The notes under the pieces are model-generated. The model saw nothing but the letters and a program-made list of their open reading frames with translations. It did not search any database and was not told the origin of the DNA. Shown piece after piece: positions 46,396 to 55,290 of a stretch of 55,490 nt of DNA. The DNA comes from an uncultured Eubacterium sp. (GTDB lineage Bacteria > Bacillota > Clostridia > Lachnospirales > Lachnospiraceae), in assembly GCA_934338065.1 (NCBI GenBank), contig CAKRGX010000014.1, forward strand, positions 1-55,490, in the 5' to 3' direction. Both the position numbers and the translations under genes were made by a program. Numbering within the stretch: the stretch's first letter is position 1; the number at the start of each line of letters is the position of its first letter.

Positions 46396-47694
46396 TTACG
46401 AAACTTTCATGATAAACTTCTGAACCGCACGTTCATCATCAGCATCTATCTTTTCCATATGTCCACCTAATCCACATATCTTCTCAGCAAAATTTTCATA
46501 TCCGCGCTCTATATACTGGATATCGTCTACATACGTCACACCCTCTGCCACAAGTCCAGCCATAACCAAAGCCGCTCCCGCACGCAGATCCGGTGCACTG
46601 ACTCTCGCTCCGGTGAACCCCTCTACACCTGTGATAAAGGCTGCATTTCCTTCAACGGTTATATTAGCGCCCATACGGCGTAATTCACTGACATATTTAA
46701 ATCTTGTCTCAAAAATCGTCTCCGTAACAATACTTGTCCCCTGAGACAGGGCGAGCAGCGTCGTAATCTGTGGCTGCATATCAGTCGGGAAACCCGGATA
46801 TGGCATCGTCTTTACATTCGCATAAGACAAACGATGATCCGATATGACACGTACACAGTCATCAAACTCTTCAACTCTGGCTCCAATCTCAACGAGCTTC
46901 GCTGTGATCGCCTCAAGATGCTTAGGAATTACATTTTTCACATAAGCATCTCCGCCGGTTGCCGCGATAGCAAGCATATAGCTACCGGCTTCTATCTGAT
47001 CCGGAATGATCGAGTACTCTGCTCCATGCAGGGACTCTACACCACGAATACGTATCGCATCCGTACCGGCACCTTTGATATTGGCCCCCATGCTGTTTAA
47101 AAAGTTCGCTACATCTACTATGTGAGGCTCTTTTGCCGGATTTTCAATGATGGTTTTCCCTTCTGCCATGCAGGCAGCCATCATAATATTGATCGTAGCT
47201 CCAACACTTGGACAGTCCAGATAAATATGTGTACCCATCAGGTGTTCCGCATGCGCATCAATCTTGCCATGATGAATCGTCACCTGTGCCCCTAACTGCT
47301 CAAAGCCTTTGATATGCTGGTCGATTGGTCTGCTCCCAATCTGACAGCCACCAGGCAGAGCAACTAATGCCTTTTTGTATTTTCCCAGCAAAGCACCTAC
47401 AAGATAATAAGAGCCACGTATCTTCCGAATCGCATCTTCGTCGACGCTTACATCATTAATAACAGCTCCATTTATACGCACCGTATGAGCATCCAGACGC
47501 TCTACGATCGCTCCGATTCCCTCTATGGCATCTAACAAAACACGGACGTCATCAACATCCGGTAAATTCTCTATTTGAACAGGCTCATCCGCCATGATCG
47601 CTGCTACAATAATCCCCAGAGCCGCATTCTTAGCCCCACCAATCGTAACTTCCCCGCGAAGTGGTGTTCCACCTTTTATAATGTACTGTTTCAT
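46396..47694 (-). CDS. murA: UDP-N-acetylglucosamine 1-carboxyvinyltransferase
   Basis: This encodes about 432 residues and catalyses the first committed step of peptidoglycan synthesis, in the cytoplasm. The catalytic loop has Cys in LPGGCQIGSRPID (C117), so the fosfomycin target cysteine is present. Other marks are the N-terminal GGTPLRGEVTIGGAKNAAL and PYPGFPTDMQPQ. ATG 47694 has GGAGG 5 nt before it; the longer frame start is upstream of that site. Firmicutes often have two murA copies; which this is cannot be told. Confidence 0.95.
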   Translation of the reverse strand: MKQYIIKGGTPLRGEVTIGGAKNAALGIIVAAIMADEPVQIENLPDVDDVRVLLDAIEGIGAIVERLDAHTVRINGAVINDVSVDEDAIRKIRGSYYLVGALLGKYKKALVALPGGCQIGSRPIDQHIKGFEQLGAQVTIHHGKIDAHAEHLMGTHIYLDCPSVGATINIMMAACMAEGKTIIENPAKEPHIVDVANFLNSMGANIKGAGTDAIRIRGVESLHGAEYSIIPDQIEAGSYMLAIAATGGDAYVKNVIPKHLEAITAKLVEIGARVEEFDDCVRVISDHRLSYANVKTMPYPGFPTDMQPQITTLLALSQGTSIVTETIFETRFKYVSELRRMGANITVEGNAAFITGVEGFTGARVSAPDLRAGAALVMAGLVAEGVTYVDDIQYIERGYENFAEKICGLGGHMEKIDADDERAVQKFIMKVS

Positions 47695-47772
47695 CACTAC
47701 CTCCATCGATAGAAACATCTCAAATATCAGATTACACAAACATGCTTTCTATCACATGTACGTCATTGAATT

Positions 47773-47778
47773 AGTATA
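47773..47778 (-). promoter_or_regulatory. Extended -10 promoter of murA
   Basis: TGTTATACT on the minus strand is an extended -10 (TGnTATACT) about 80 nt before the start. No good -35 box is seen. Confidence 0.5.
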
Positions 47779-47835
47779 ACACATTTTTGCCTTTTGTAAA
47801 ATAGAAAGTTCAACACTTTTCACAATTTTTTGTGG

Positions 47836-48402
47836 TTATTTTTTTACAGAATAACCAAACTTTCCTATCTTTTCACCGAGGCAGAAATATTCCCCATGGG
47901 AATATGCAACCAGCCCCGTTTGATTTAGTTCAAATTTCCCTGTGTCGTTCATATATTTCTCACTGACAAGCACATCCTGTACCTCTGCCAGAAACATATG
48001 ATGACTGCCCAGTTTCTTAATTTCTGTCACGCGACACTCAATATTTACAGGACTTTCCTCAATGATCGGCGCATACCTGAGACGATTGCCCCTGGCTGCT
48101 GTCAGCTTCATGGCAGCAAACTTATCCACATTCCGGCCGGATTTCACCCCGCACCAGTCCGTTGCATAGGCCAGCGTCCCGGTCGTAAGATTAATAGCAA
48201 ACTCACCTGTCTCTTCAATCATAGAATACGAATATCGTTCCGGACGTACAGAAATTGAAACCATTGCCGGATCGGAACATATCGTTCCCGCCCAGGCAAT
48301 CGTAATGATATTTTTATTTCCCTTTTTATCCGCACAGCTAACCATGACCGCAGGCACCGGATACAGCATATTGCCTGGTTTCCAAATCTGTTTTTTCTCC
48401 AT
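47836..48402 (-). CDS. Flavin reductase-like (FMN-binding split-barrel) protein
   Basis: This encodes 188 residues. The layout NMLYPVPAVMVSCAD, NIITIAWAGTICSDPAMVSISVRPERYS and GEFAINLTT fits the flavin reductase-like FMN-binding family. It probably binds FMN and reduces flavin or another small acceptor with NAD(P)H; partner unknown. It starts 38 nt after the TPR/AAA-lid-like gene, with an AGGGACAGG ribosome binding site. It may be the last gene of that run. Confidence 0.88.
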   Translation of the reverse strand: MEKKQIWKPGNMLYPVPAVMVSCADKKGNKNIITIAWAGTICSDPAMVSISVRPERYSYSMIEETGEFAINLTTGTLAYATDWCGVKSGRNVDKFAAMKLTAARGNRLRYAPIIEESPVNIECRVTEIKKLGSHHMFLAEVQDVLVSEKYMNDTGKFELNQTGLVAYSHGEYFCLGEKIGKFGYSVKK

Positions 48403-48440
48403 TTCCCTGTCCCTTCTTTAACAGTGTCTGTCTCTGAGCG

Positions 48441-49733
48441 TTACATCTTCACCTTGTAGGTAAGGCACTCTGACAATTCCGGATACATATCCAGAAAGCA
48501 GTCCATCTCATCAAAAGGTCCCGCTAACATTACTACAATTTCATCACCATATTCACTTATGACCTGTATTAGTTTTTCTACCGATTCTTTACTAAGATCC
48601 GGTGCGCCGGTTACCAGCATACATCCGCCCCTGATCTTATCCATCTGCTCGGACAGATCAATCTGGTTCAGCTTTTCAGACGTTATCTTAACAATACTGT
48701 GTGCAGACACATGACCTACATGATTAAGTTCCTTTGTCACACGTTTTGCCACAGCAAGCGTAATGCGCTCTTCTCCCCCGGCAAATACAAAATGAGGTGT
48801 TCCCTCACCATACCGGACATATCGTATCGTACTCTTGAGCGTGCGGTAATGAATTCCTCTTTGTGAAATCTCTTCCGGCTCGTCCTCAAGCAGTTCCTTC
48901 TTCTGCTCTGCCGTCAATGGGGTCTTCGGAGCAGGCTGTTTTTCTTCTGTCGTTTCCTTTTTCACCACAACCGGTTCCGATACAGCCTCTCCGGCTCCAC
49001 CAGCTAATTCAGGAGTTTCTTCCTCTTGTTCCGTTTCCGGCTCGTCCGGTATGTTCTCCATGTCTGTCACGCCGATGGCCTGGGCTGCATATGGCACAAA
49101 TTTCTCCGGATCTTCTTCCACCGGTTCCGGAATTTCTTCATCAACCGGAGGTTCCCAGGCAGGATCTTCACAATGCCGCTGCAGCTCCATTGCCTTATCT
49201 ACAATTCTTCCTCCACCAAACCAGAGTTTGAGATCTTTGCACTCCTGTATACACTTATCACGCAGCCCCTCCTGCTCATACAGGCGGGCAAGCTGAAATC
49301 CCCATTCCTCTGTATATTCTTCTTTTTTTAATTCTTCAAGAATCTCTATCAGGCGTTTTCTCGGCTCTCCCTCCGCCTTTGCCAGCAGATAACGGAGTTC
49401 GTATGTATCAAGCGTCGTTTCTCCCTGCATTTCATAGGTAAAATACAGATCTCTCGCCTCACCCATGTCACCAAGACGAATCGCCAGCCGCACCAGTTTA
49501 TCCAAAACATAACGAGACTTTGTACGGTCATAGATCATATAATAGATCTCTTTTTTCTTCTCCATACGTTCCGCTTTTTCATACAATTCCGCATACAAGT
49601 ACAGATCGTCCAAAGACCCCACTTCCGCAAGCGGAAGCTCATCAATCAGTTCCAACGCTTTCTTGTATTTATTGTCTTCTACCATTTCTCGGATTTGTCT
49701 GCACTGACGTACTCTCTCTCGTCTTTTGGCCAT
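48441..49733 (-). CDS. TPR-like protein with a C-terminal AAA-like domain lacking Walker motifs
   Basis: This encodes 430 residues. The N-terminal part (about 1-195) is helical with tetratricopeptide-like repeats (YLYAELYEKAERMEKKKEIY). A Pro/Glu-rich linker (about 205-285) follows. The C-terminal part (about 295-430) contains VSAHSIVKITSEKLNQID, then MLVTGAPDLSKESVEKLIQV and VVMLAGPFDEMDCFLDMYP. The last resembles the sensor region of the SpoVK/CbbX AAA group (VILAGY-D-M-FL-NP-L). No Walker A is present, so ATP hydrolysis is not expected. It follows the CNB-like gene by 13 nt, so the two are a unit. Function unknown. Confidence 0.7.
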   Translation of the reverse strand: MAKRRERVRQCRQIREMVEDNKYKKALELIDELPLAEVGSLDDLYLYAELYEKAERMEKKKEIYYMIYDRTKSRYVLDKLVRLAIRLGDMGEARDLYFTYEMQGETTLDTYELRYLLAKAEGEPRKRLIEILEELKKEEYTEEWGFQLARLYEQEGLRDKCIQECKDLKLWFGGGRIVDKAMELQRHCEDPAWEPPVDEEIPEPVEEDPEKFVPYAAQAIGVTDMENIPDEPETEQEEETPELAGGAGEAVSEPVVVKKETTEEKQPAPKTPLTAEQKKELLEDEPEEISQRGIHYRTLKSTIRYVRYGEGTPHFVFAGGEERITLAVAKRVTKELNHVGHVSAHSIVKITSEKLNQIDLSEQMDKIRGGCMLVTGAPDLSKESVEKLIQVISEYGDEIVVMLAGPFDEMDCFLDMYPELSECLTYKVKM

Positions 49734-49746
49734 GTTCCTTTGCTCC

Positions 49747-52050
49747 TTATTCTTCCAAAACTAAGCGTTTTGTTTGTGCTACTTCCTCCGGCAGATCCAT
49801 TCCTGCCTTTTCGAATTTGTGAACTGCCGCCACCAGAGCCTTCTGCCGTTTTCCCCGTTCCCGTATATAACGTCCAGCCGCCTCCCGGTATGCGGTCTGT
49901 TCCAATAAATCCTTACCATATTTCTGTGAAAATGGACAGTATGTATATAAAATCTCACGCGCCACACGATTCAGTCTCGGCGCCCCGGTCACCTCCCGCA
50001 GGATCCAGTCCTGATAATCTCTGGTAAACACTTCTCTATATTTATTATTGCACTGCTGTAACTGTGCCTTTACCTTTTCTTTCCTCTCTGCGCTTAAATT
50101 ATTATTCTTCTTATAGAACTGAAGATAATCCACATATTCACTCGTCAGAGATGCATAGCGGTAGTTATTCCACTGTGCCCCCATCTCCGTGCGGCAACGC
50201 TCCCAGCGATAATGCGCCAGCATTTTTAACACCGTCCCCGAAAGATCCTGTTCCATGAACGATGGCATCAGGATACGTGCATGCGATTTTTTATTTCGTC
50301 CTTCTAAATCCTGCCACATAAGGCCATTGCGCCCATATACCGGAAACAGAATAAACTCCGGCGTATAGCGCGCCGTAACATCAAAGCGCGTCAGTCCTGC
50401 CTCTTCAAAGGCAACCAGATATTCCCTGTAAAAGATAGAATAATCAATCTTCTCTACCTTGTTGACCGTCTGGTTGATCGCTGCTGCCGTTACAACCGAG
50501 TTTTCCAGATTAGTAAAAATACCCTGAGAGCACAAAATAGGAAGAAAGGCAGAAATATTGCCATTAAGAAGGCGATCAGCATAACGAACCAGATTATCCA
50601 CCTCAAAGTGAACCTTTTGCTCGCCATCCTCTAATGCTTCCTGATATTCATTCTGCGCCAGCTCACCTCCCTGAAGCTGCTTTCGCATCACTTCTTCATA
50701 ATCCATGTCAAACTCATTTTTACATGGATTCTTTCTGCCTTCGTAAATCTCTCTCAGCCATTCTGCCAGCGTATATACCCGGCAAGACATCTGCTCTTCG
50801 CGTGAATCCGGCAGCGTCAACAATATCTGCAGTTCTTCTTCCTTCAGAAAATGCTCGCTGATATAGCCATAACGCAAAAACAGATAAACAGCAATTGGCG
50901 GTTTGGCATCTTCAAAGCTCTTCATAACAACCGCCTCATATATTTCAAAAAACATCTGCGTGATACGCTTGCGCAGCGCCCCGGCTTCCGGCGTCTTCAT
51001 AAACGGATCCGCTAATTGTTCTAATTCTCCTACCGCCTCAGCAAATTCTTCTGATAAGCGCCCATGAATTGGCGCATAGTCTAAAATCTGCTCCAGTGAA
51101 TGATCCAGCACCTGCATATCTGTCTGCTCAAATTCCTCCAGACTGCCCGTATCATCTGACAGGAGAGCAAAATATGTCTCTTCCATCCGCTGGCGGTTCA
51201 GGTGCATATTCTCTCCGGCATTCTCGATCAATATCGTCTCGGTATCGTTAATATGCTCCAAAATCTGATCCAACATCCTGCTCAGCTTACCATCATTCTG
51301 TCCGGCACGTTTAACCCCCAGTGCCATGTGTCCTACAAGAGAAAACAAATTTTTCTCATCCATCACCATAACACGAAAATACCGCTTCAGCTTTTCTGTA
51401 ACATCACGGCACATCTTCAGAATCTGAGGCAGAATAGAACACTGCTGTTGAAAGTAATACTTTGCTACATACGCATTGGCACCATAATAATTCTTTTGTG
51501 CTTCCACCGGAATCCGGCAGCATTGAAGAAAATAATTCAGTTCCTCTGGCAAAGCTTCCTTGATCTTTTTATCCGCCAAAAGTTCTTCCAATGAGGATAT
51601 CGTATCTGGTACCAGCCCCGACTGTTCTGATATCTGCAAATACTCATGATAGGAATCATCTACAAACTCCGCTGCTTTGTCAACAGCCTGTTTTATCTTG
51701 GTATATACCCTTGCAATGTCCTGTAAAAAAAAGTTAATAGACGTTACTAAAAGCCCCCGATATTGTGGTTTTTCATCCAACAGGAGGCATGCTTGCTTCT
51801 GCCCATTGATCGGCAGACCATATATCACACAATCATCTAATGCAATGGAAGTAAAAGAATGTTTTCCCTGCATCGCATCATACATTCCCAAAAAGTTACC
51901 AGAACCCAGAGTTGTCCTGATTCCATCTCCTTTTAGCACTACCCGCCCCTTAAGTATAAGTCCAACCGACTGAAGTGGCTGTCCTTTTTCATAAATAACA
52001 GTTCCTTTTGCAAGCGAATTATTACCGTTTACCACAAGGTTCTCTGACAT
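49747..52050 (-). CDS. Large protein with N-terminal CNB-like (cyclic nucleotide-binding fold) domain, function unknown
   Basis: This encodes about 767 residues with no membrane segment. The first 110 residues look like a cyclic nucleotide-binding (CNB) fold: GTVIYEKGQPLQSVGLILKG, then LGSGNFLGMYDAM and SIALDDCVIYGLPI. The phosphate-binding Glu and Arg of true cAMP sites are not in place, so nucleotide binding is doubtful. The remaining 650 residues are mostly helical and contain no motif I know, apart from many conserved-looking aromatic patches such as FILFPVYGRNGLMWQDLEGR. ATG 52050 has GGAGG 8 nt before it. It is cotranscribed with the TPR/AAA-like gene. Confidence 0.7.
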   Translation of the reverse strand: MSENLVVNGNNSLAKGTVIYEKGQPLQSVGLILKGRVVLKGDGIRTTLGSGNFLGMYDAMQGKHSFTSIALDDCVIYGLPINGQKQACLLLDEKPQYRGLLVTSINFFLQDIARVYTKIKQAVDKAAEFVDDSYHEYLQISEQSGLVPDTISSLEELLADKKIKEALPEELNYFLQCCRIPVEAQKNYYGANAYVAKYYFQQQCSILPQILKMCRDVTEKLKRYFRVMVMDEKNLFSLVGHMALGVKRAGQNDGKLSRMLDQILEHINDTETILIENAGENMHLNRQRMEETYFALLSDDTGSLEEFEQTDMQVLDHSLEQILDYAPIHGRLSEEFAEAVGELEQLADPFMKTPEAGALRKRITQMFFEIYEAVVMKSFEDAKPPIAVYLFLRYGYISEHFLKEEELQILLTLPDSREEQMSCRVYTLAEWLREIYEGRKNPCKNEFDMDYEEVMRKQLQGGELAQNEYQEALEDGEQKVHFEVDNLVRYADRLLNGNISAFLPILCSQGIFTNLENSVVTAAAINQTVNKVEKIDYSIFYREYLVAFEEAGLTRFDVTARYTPEFILFPVYGRNGLMWQDLEGRNKKSHARILMPSFMEQDLSGTVLKMLAHYRWERCRTEMGAQWNNYRYASLTSEYVDYLQFYKKNNNLSAERKEKVKAQLQQCNNKYREVFTRDYQDWILREVTGAPRLNRVAREILYTYCPFSQKYGKDLLEQTAYREAAGRYIRERGKRQKALVAAVHKFEKAGMDLPEEVAQTKRLVLEE

Positions 52051-52131
52051 ACGTAACACCTCCACCCAACCAGTCCTGACACGTTGCATCTATGGTTGAA
52101 TAGTACATTTATCTATACTGATATTTTAAAT

Positions 52132-52394
52132 CCGTGCGCCCCATGTCGAATCAAAATCAAAAGACGTTACCAAAGCAGTTAACTCAGTTCAGGCACCCTC
52201 GCGTCACACAGAAAGATTTGCTTAGTGCTGCTTCATTCCTGACCTGACACGGTTCACAAGTTCCTGTTGCACAAGACCCGAACGTCAACGCCACTTACTC
52301 TGGGCAGCTCTCCGTCATAAGACCCTCGATGGGACAACACCCCTGCTATAGCGGATTGCAGGTTCAGGGCACCGCTAACTCCCCGGCTGCACGG
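52132..52394 (-). ncRNA. ffs: Signal recognition particle RNA (large bacterial type)
   Basis: The minus strand reads CCGTGC near the 5' end and GCACGG at the 3' end, which can pair. Between them are the Alu-domain GAGTTAGCGGTGCCCTG and CAATCCGCTATAGCAGG, and the S-domain core GTCAGGTCAGGAATGAAGCA followed by GCACTAAG. This is the large Firmicute SRP RNA of about 265 nt. It lies just after tadA, a common arrangement, with a consensus promoter. Ends are set from pairing and may be off by several bases. Confidence 0.93.
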
Positions 52395-52409
52395 AAATTT
52401 ACATTGTTG

Positions 52410-52438
52410 ATTATATCTGTTTTTTTAGTTCGTGTCAA
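52410..52438 (-). promoter_or_regulatory. Promoter of the SRP RNA gene, overlapping the end of tadA
   Basis: Perfect TTGACA (52433-52438), a 17-nt spacer and perfect TATAAT (52410-52415). The -35 box lies inside the last codons of tadA. Confidence 0.92.
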
Positions 52439-52904
52439 CTTTCCCTTTCTTCTTTTGTCTTAATTCTCGAAAAAAGTTTTTCATTAGACTGCTGCATTCT
52501 TCCTCCAGCACTCCACAGCGAATCTCTGCCTGATGATTAAAACCCGGCGTTTGCAGCAGATTCATAACCGAACCGGCGCATCCTGCTTTCGGATTCATAC
52601 TGCCAATGACAACCTGCGGTATACGTGCCTGTACAATGGCTCCCGCACACATCGGGCATGGTTCCAGTGTCACATACATCGTACACTGTTCCAGCCGCCA
52701 GTCGTTCAGCACCTTACTCGCCTTGTTGATCGCTATGATCTCGGCATGTGCCAGTGTATTTTTCTTCGTATTTCTCTTATTGTACCCTCTGGCAATGATC
52801 TTATCCTCATATACGATCACACAGCCGATTGGTGTTTCCTCCGCCTTGTAGGCCTTTTTCGCCTGAAGGATTGCCTGTCTCATATATGTTTCATCTGTTT
52901 TCAA
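52425..52904 (-). CDS. tadA: tRNA-specific adenosine deaminase
   Basis: This encodes 159 residues. It converts the wobble A34 of tRNA-Arg(ACG) to inosine. The zinc site is complete: HAE (H53, E55) and PCPMC (C83, C86). The start is TTG 52904, with GGAGG 8 nt before it; the first in-frame ATG, 21 nt further in, has no ribosome binding site. The TTG overlaps the stop of the preceding gene (TTGA), pointing to coupled translation. Confidence 0.95.
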   Translation of the reverse strand: MKTDETYMRQAILQAKKAYKAEETPIGCVIVYEDKIIARGYNKRNTKKNTLAHAEIIAINKASKVLNDWRLEQCTMYVTLEPCPMCAGAIVQARIPQVVIGSMNPKAGCAGSVMNLLQTPGFNHQAEIRCGVLEEECSSLMKNFFRELRQKKKGKVDTN

Positions 52905-53356
52905 ATTCTATGCCTCCTCCCGGCATCTGCCTCTCTCAGTGCATGAAGCCAGCAGCCTCCGGCTCTCCGCCGAAGAGGTTTTCTCATGTTGTTTTGCAAA
53001 TCAGGGAACTCGAATCTTTTACGACCATCAACACTTCCACAAAGATAGTTTTCCTGCGTTCCGATCAGGGTTCCACAGATGTCTTTTCCTTCCTCATCCA
53101 GCGGCAGACAGCCTACACAGACACTCCCTTCACTATATTCTTCTGTGAGCATTTTCCCCAACAGACACGGCTGATTCTGTCCATAAACGGAACAAATCAG
53201 ATAGATTGGCGAATATTCCGGCATACTTGTCCCCGTCAGAGCAAGAAAGAAAAGAAGCTGGTCTTCTTTCCTCTCTAATCGTAAATATCCAACGGACTGT
53301 GTGGGATCATCCTTCTTTTTTAAATAAATCATAGTTCGCATATATTGATCATTCAT
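52901..53356 (-). CDS. Small protein of unknown function, cotranscribed with tadA
   Basis: This encodes 151 residues. I do not recognise the family. The N-terminal 80 residues look strand-rich (TMIYLKKKDD, VGYLRLERKEDQLLFFLAL, SPIYLICSVYG); the C-terminal 35 residues are very basic. No signal peptide or membrane segment is clear. It has an AGGAGG ribosome binding site at ideal spacing, and its stop overlaps the tadA start by 4 nt, which supports a real gene. Confidence 0.65.
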   Translation of the reverse strand: MNDQYMRTMIYLKKKDDPTQSVGYLRLERKEDQLLFFLALTGTSMPEYSPIYLICSVYGQNQPCLLGKMLTEEYSEGSVCVGCLPLDEEGKDICGTLIGTQENYLCGSVDGRKRFEFPDLQNNMRKPLRRRAGGCWLHALREADAGRRHRI

Positions 53357-53419
53357 GGTTATTTCCTCCTATAGACAATATATGCCTGTTCGCTCTTCTT
53401 AGAACCCTGCGTGTCCCTT

Positions 53420-54586
53420 CTATTTTTGCTTTGCTGCCTCCAAAAGACTGTCGTAGCACGGCTTCTTCTGATTGTTTTTATCAAACAACAATGGATAACT
53501 CGTCTCTCCCTTATTGTTTGTCAGCCATGTTGTCTCATCGTTCAGACCCCAGAAAGTCACGTTAGTAACATCTGCCTTACCTTCGCGGTCTGCTTTTACA
53601 ATGACATCAAAAAATTCTTTGTAGCGGTCTGCCTGCTCTTTCAGACCCTTTTCGGAATTGTCTGTGTTATGCATATCAATCTCTGTATACTGTATTTCCA
53701 GACCTTTGATCTCACTAAAAGTATTGATCTCATCCTGCAGCATGCCGGCATCCGGGAAGCTCATATCCCAATGGCTCTGGCATCCCACACCATCTACCAG
53801 CCCCTTCGCAGATAACTTTTTCAGTTCTGCTGCTATGGAGTTTGTCTTAGCAAAGATATAAGTATTGTAGTCATTCAGGAATAATTTTACATCTTTATCT
53901 GCGTATTTGCGAGCGAAGGTAAAGGCATCCTGAATATAAGAAGCGTCGCCATATACTTCAAACCAATTACTTTCGGTACGATATCCGCCACCATCATCAA
54001 AAGCTTCATTCACAACATCCCAGGCATATACAACACCCGGATAATTCTTCTGACAGTAAGTAAGAACTTTACGGATGTAACTCTCCATACGTTTCCGCAT
54101 GACTGCTTTGTTTACTTTTTTGTTGCCTGCATCGTATTTATCACAGAAAAACCACTCCGGTGTCTGGCTATGCCATACAAGACAATGCCCCCGGACTTTC
54201 AAACCATTATCCTTCGCCAGTGTCAGGACTTCGTCCAGCACATCTTCGTTAATTGCAGGGGTTCCATCTTTACTCTTCTCCGATCCCCTCTGATCAAGCA
54301 GGCTTTCCGGTTTCATTGCATTTTCCAATGTAACACTGTTAAAATTATCCGTTACTACTTTAACCGTATCCGGATCTGAAAGCTGATACGGATTAATGGC
54401 AACTCCAACACTAAATTCCTTGGCAAAGGCATCTTTTAAATTCGATGCCGTGCTGACACTTTCACCACTGACTGCCTGTGAGCCGGATGGCTCCTTTGTC
54501 TGCTGCGGCTCTGCCGCCATACCACATCCGGCCAGCATGACCACCGATAATCCTATGGTTATTAAAATCTGTTTTGTTTTCTTCAT
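53420..54586 (-). CDS. GH10 endo-1,4-beta-xylanase, lipoprotein
   Basis: This encodes about 388 residues. A lipoprotein signal peptide ends in VMLAGC (Cys21), so it is likely held at the outer face of the membrane. The GH10 barrel spans about 48-385. The acid/base Glu is in WDVVNEAFDD (E194) and the nucleophile Glu in IQYTEIDMH (E302). GHCLVWHSQTPEWF is the conserved substrate-binding stretch. It hydrolyses internal xylan bonds, which fits the GH43-CBM6 enzyme elsewhere in the window. ATG 54586 has GGAGG 5 nt before it; upstream in-frame residues do not look like protein of this family. No terminator was found. Confidence 0.94.
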   Translation of the reverse strand: MKKTKQILITIGLSVVMLAGCGMAAEPQQTKEPSGSQAVSGESVSTASNLKDAFAKEFSVGVAINPYQLSDPDTVKVVTDNFNSVTLENAMKPESLLDQRGSEKSKDGTPAINEDVLDEVLTLAKDNGLKVRGHCLVWHSQTPEWFFCDKYDAGNKKVNKAVMRKRMESYIRKVLTYCQKNYPGVVYAWDVVNEAFDDGGGYRTESNWFEVYGDASYIQDAFTFARKYADKDVKLFLNDYNTYIFAKTNSIAAELKKLSAKGLVDGVGCQSHWDMSFPDAGMLQDEINTFSEIKGLEIQYTEIDMHNTDNSEKGLKEQADRYKEFFDVIVKADREGKADVTNVTFWGLNDETTWLTNNKGETSYPLLFDKNNQKKPCYDSLLEAAKQK

Positions 54587-54605
54587 ATTTCCCTCCATGT
54601 TCCAG

Positions 54606-54618
54606 ACGCTTTGCGTCA
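54606..54618 (-). promoter_or_regulatory. Small hairpin before the xylanase ribosome binding site
   Basis: GACGCAAAGCGTC on the minus strand lies 9 nt before GGAGG. It is the same 13-base element as at 36837-36849. Confidence 0.4.
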
Positions 54619-54839
54619 TTTTTTGCAGTAAACAGCTACTGTTTTCAACATCTGCATACAGACCAATCTTTACAATTGGTCCAAGCAAATGGGTCAGCGG
54701 CACATAGACATAGATATAATTATCTGTTCCTTTGCCCGGATCGCACCAAGCACCGGTATTTCGTTTACTTTTTTATTTACAAATTAGTTCATAGCTCCCT
54801 TTTATTAACTTCTCCATGCGTTCTACTCTTCTAGAAGTT

Positions 54840-54868
54840 ATATTACCATATAGTTCCTTTGTAAGCAA
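54840..54868 (-). promoter_or_regulatory. Possible xylanase promoter
   Basis: TTGCTT (54863-54868), a 17-nt spacer and TAATAT (54840-54845) would give a 5' UTR of about 245 nt. The UTR holds no clear gene. The long leader is unusual and may hold regulation. Confidence 0.5.
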
Positions 54869-54949
54869 ATAGTAAATATTATTATGATAAAGAGAAAGAA
54901 CGAACATTCCGGGAAAAGAAAGCGGAAGCGGGATGACAAATGTCACCCC

Positions 54950-55138
54950 CCCTTCCCAGGATTTAGCACTACACTTTTTCTTACCATTAGGGGATAAAGT
55001 GTACACTTTACCTTTTTTAGTCATAAAGACAAGGTTACCACTTTTCTTTATGAAAGCAGCTGATTTAATTCCAGAATATTTACTACTCTTACTGATTCCT
55101 TTCCAAGTGAGTGAGCCCTTAGTAAGTTTGTACTTACT
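54950..55138 (-). pseudogene. Fragment of a lysine-rich secreted protein repeat
   Basis: After a stop at 55139-55141 the minus strand encodes, without a start codon, YKLTKGSLTWKGISK, SGIKSAAFIKKSGNLVF and TKKGKVYTLSPNGKKK. This Lys/Ser/Gly pattern is like the repeats of secreted propeller-type proteins of this bacterial family. The frame stays open to 54776, but the part beyond about 54950 no longer looks like protein. No ribosome binding site is seen for the internal ATG at 55024. It is most likely a remnant. Confidence 0.5.
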
Positions 55139-55237
55139 TCAGACTGTAGACAGGAAGATTTTGTAAAGTATCTTCCTGTTTTTCTAAAGCAGACTATTGA
55201 TTATATTTATATTAGGTTTTTAATAACAATGTAACCA

Positions 55238-55266
55238 TTGAAATTACATCTGTTTTTTGATATGAT
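55238..55266 (+). promoter_or_regulatory. Promoter of the Rrf2-type gene
   Basis: TTGAAA (55238-55243), a 17-nt spacer and TATGAT (55261-55266) lie about 25 nt before the start codon. Confidence 0.75.
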
Positions 55267-55290
55267 TACTGTCGAAGAGAGGTGTTTATA

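Noticed and set aside
54587..54703. N-terminal extension of the xylanase up to 54703
   Set aside because: It would put the lipoprotein signal peptide 39 residues inside the protein; the GGAGG site before ATG 54586 gives a normal lipoprotein start.
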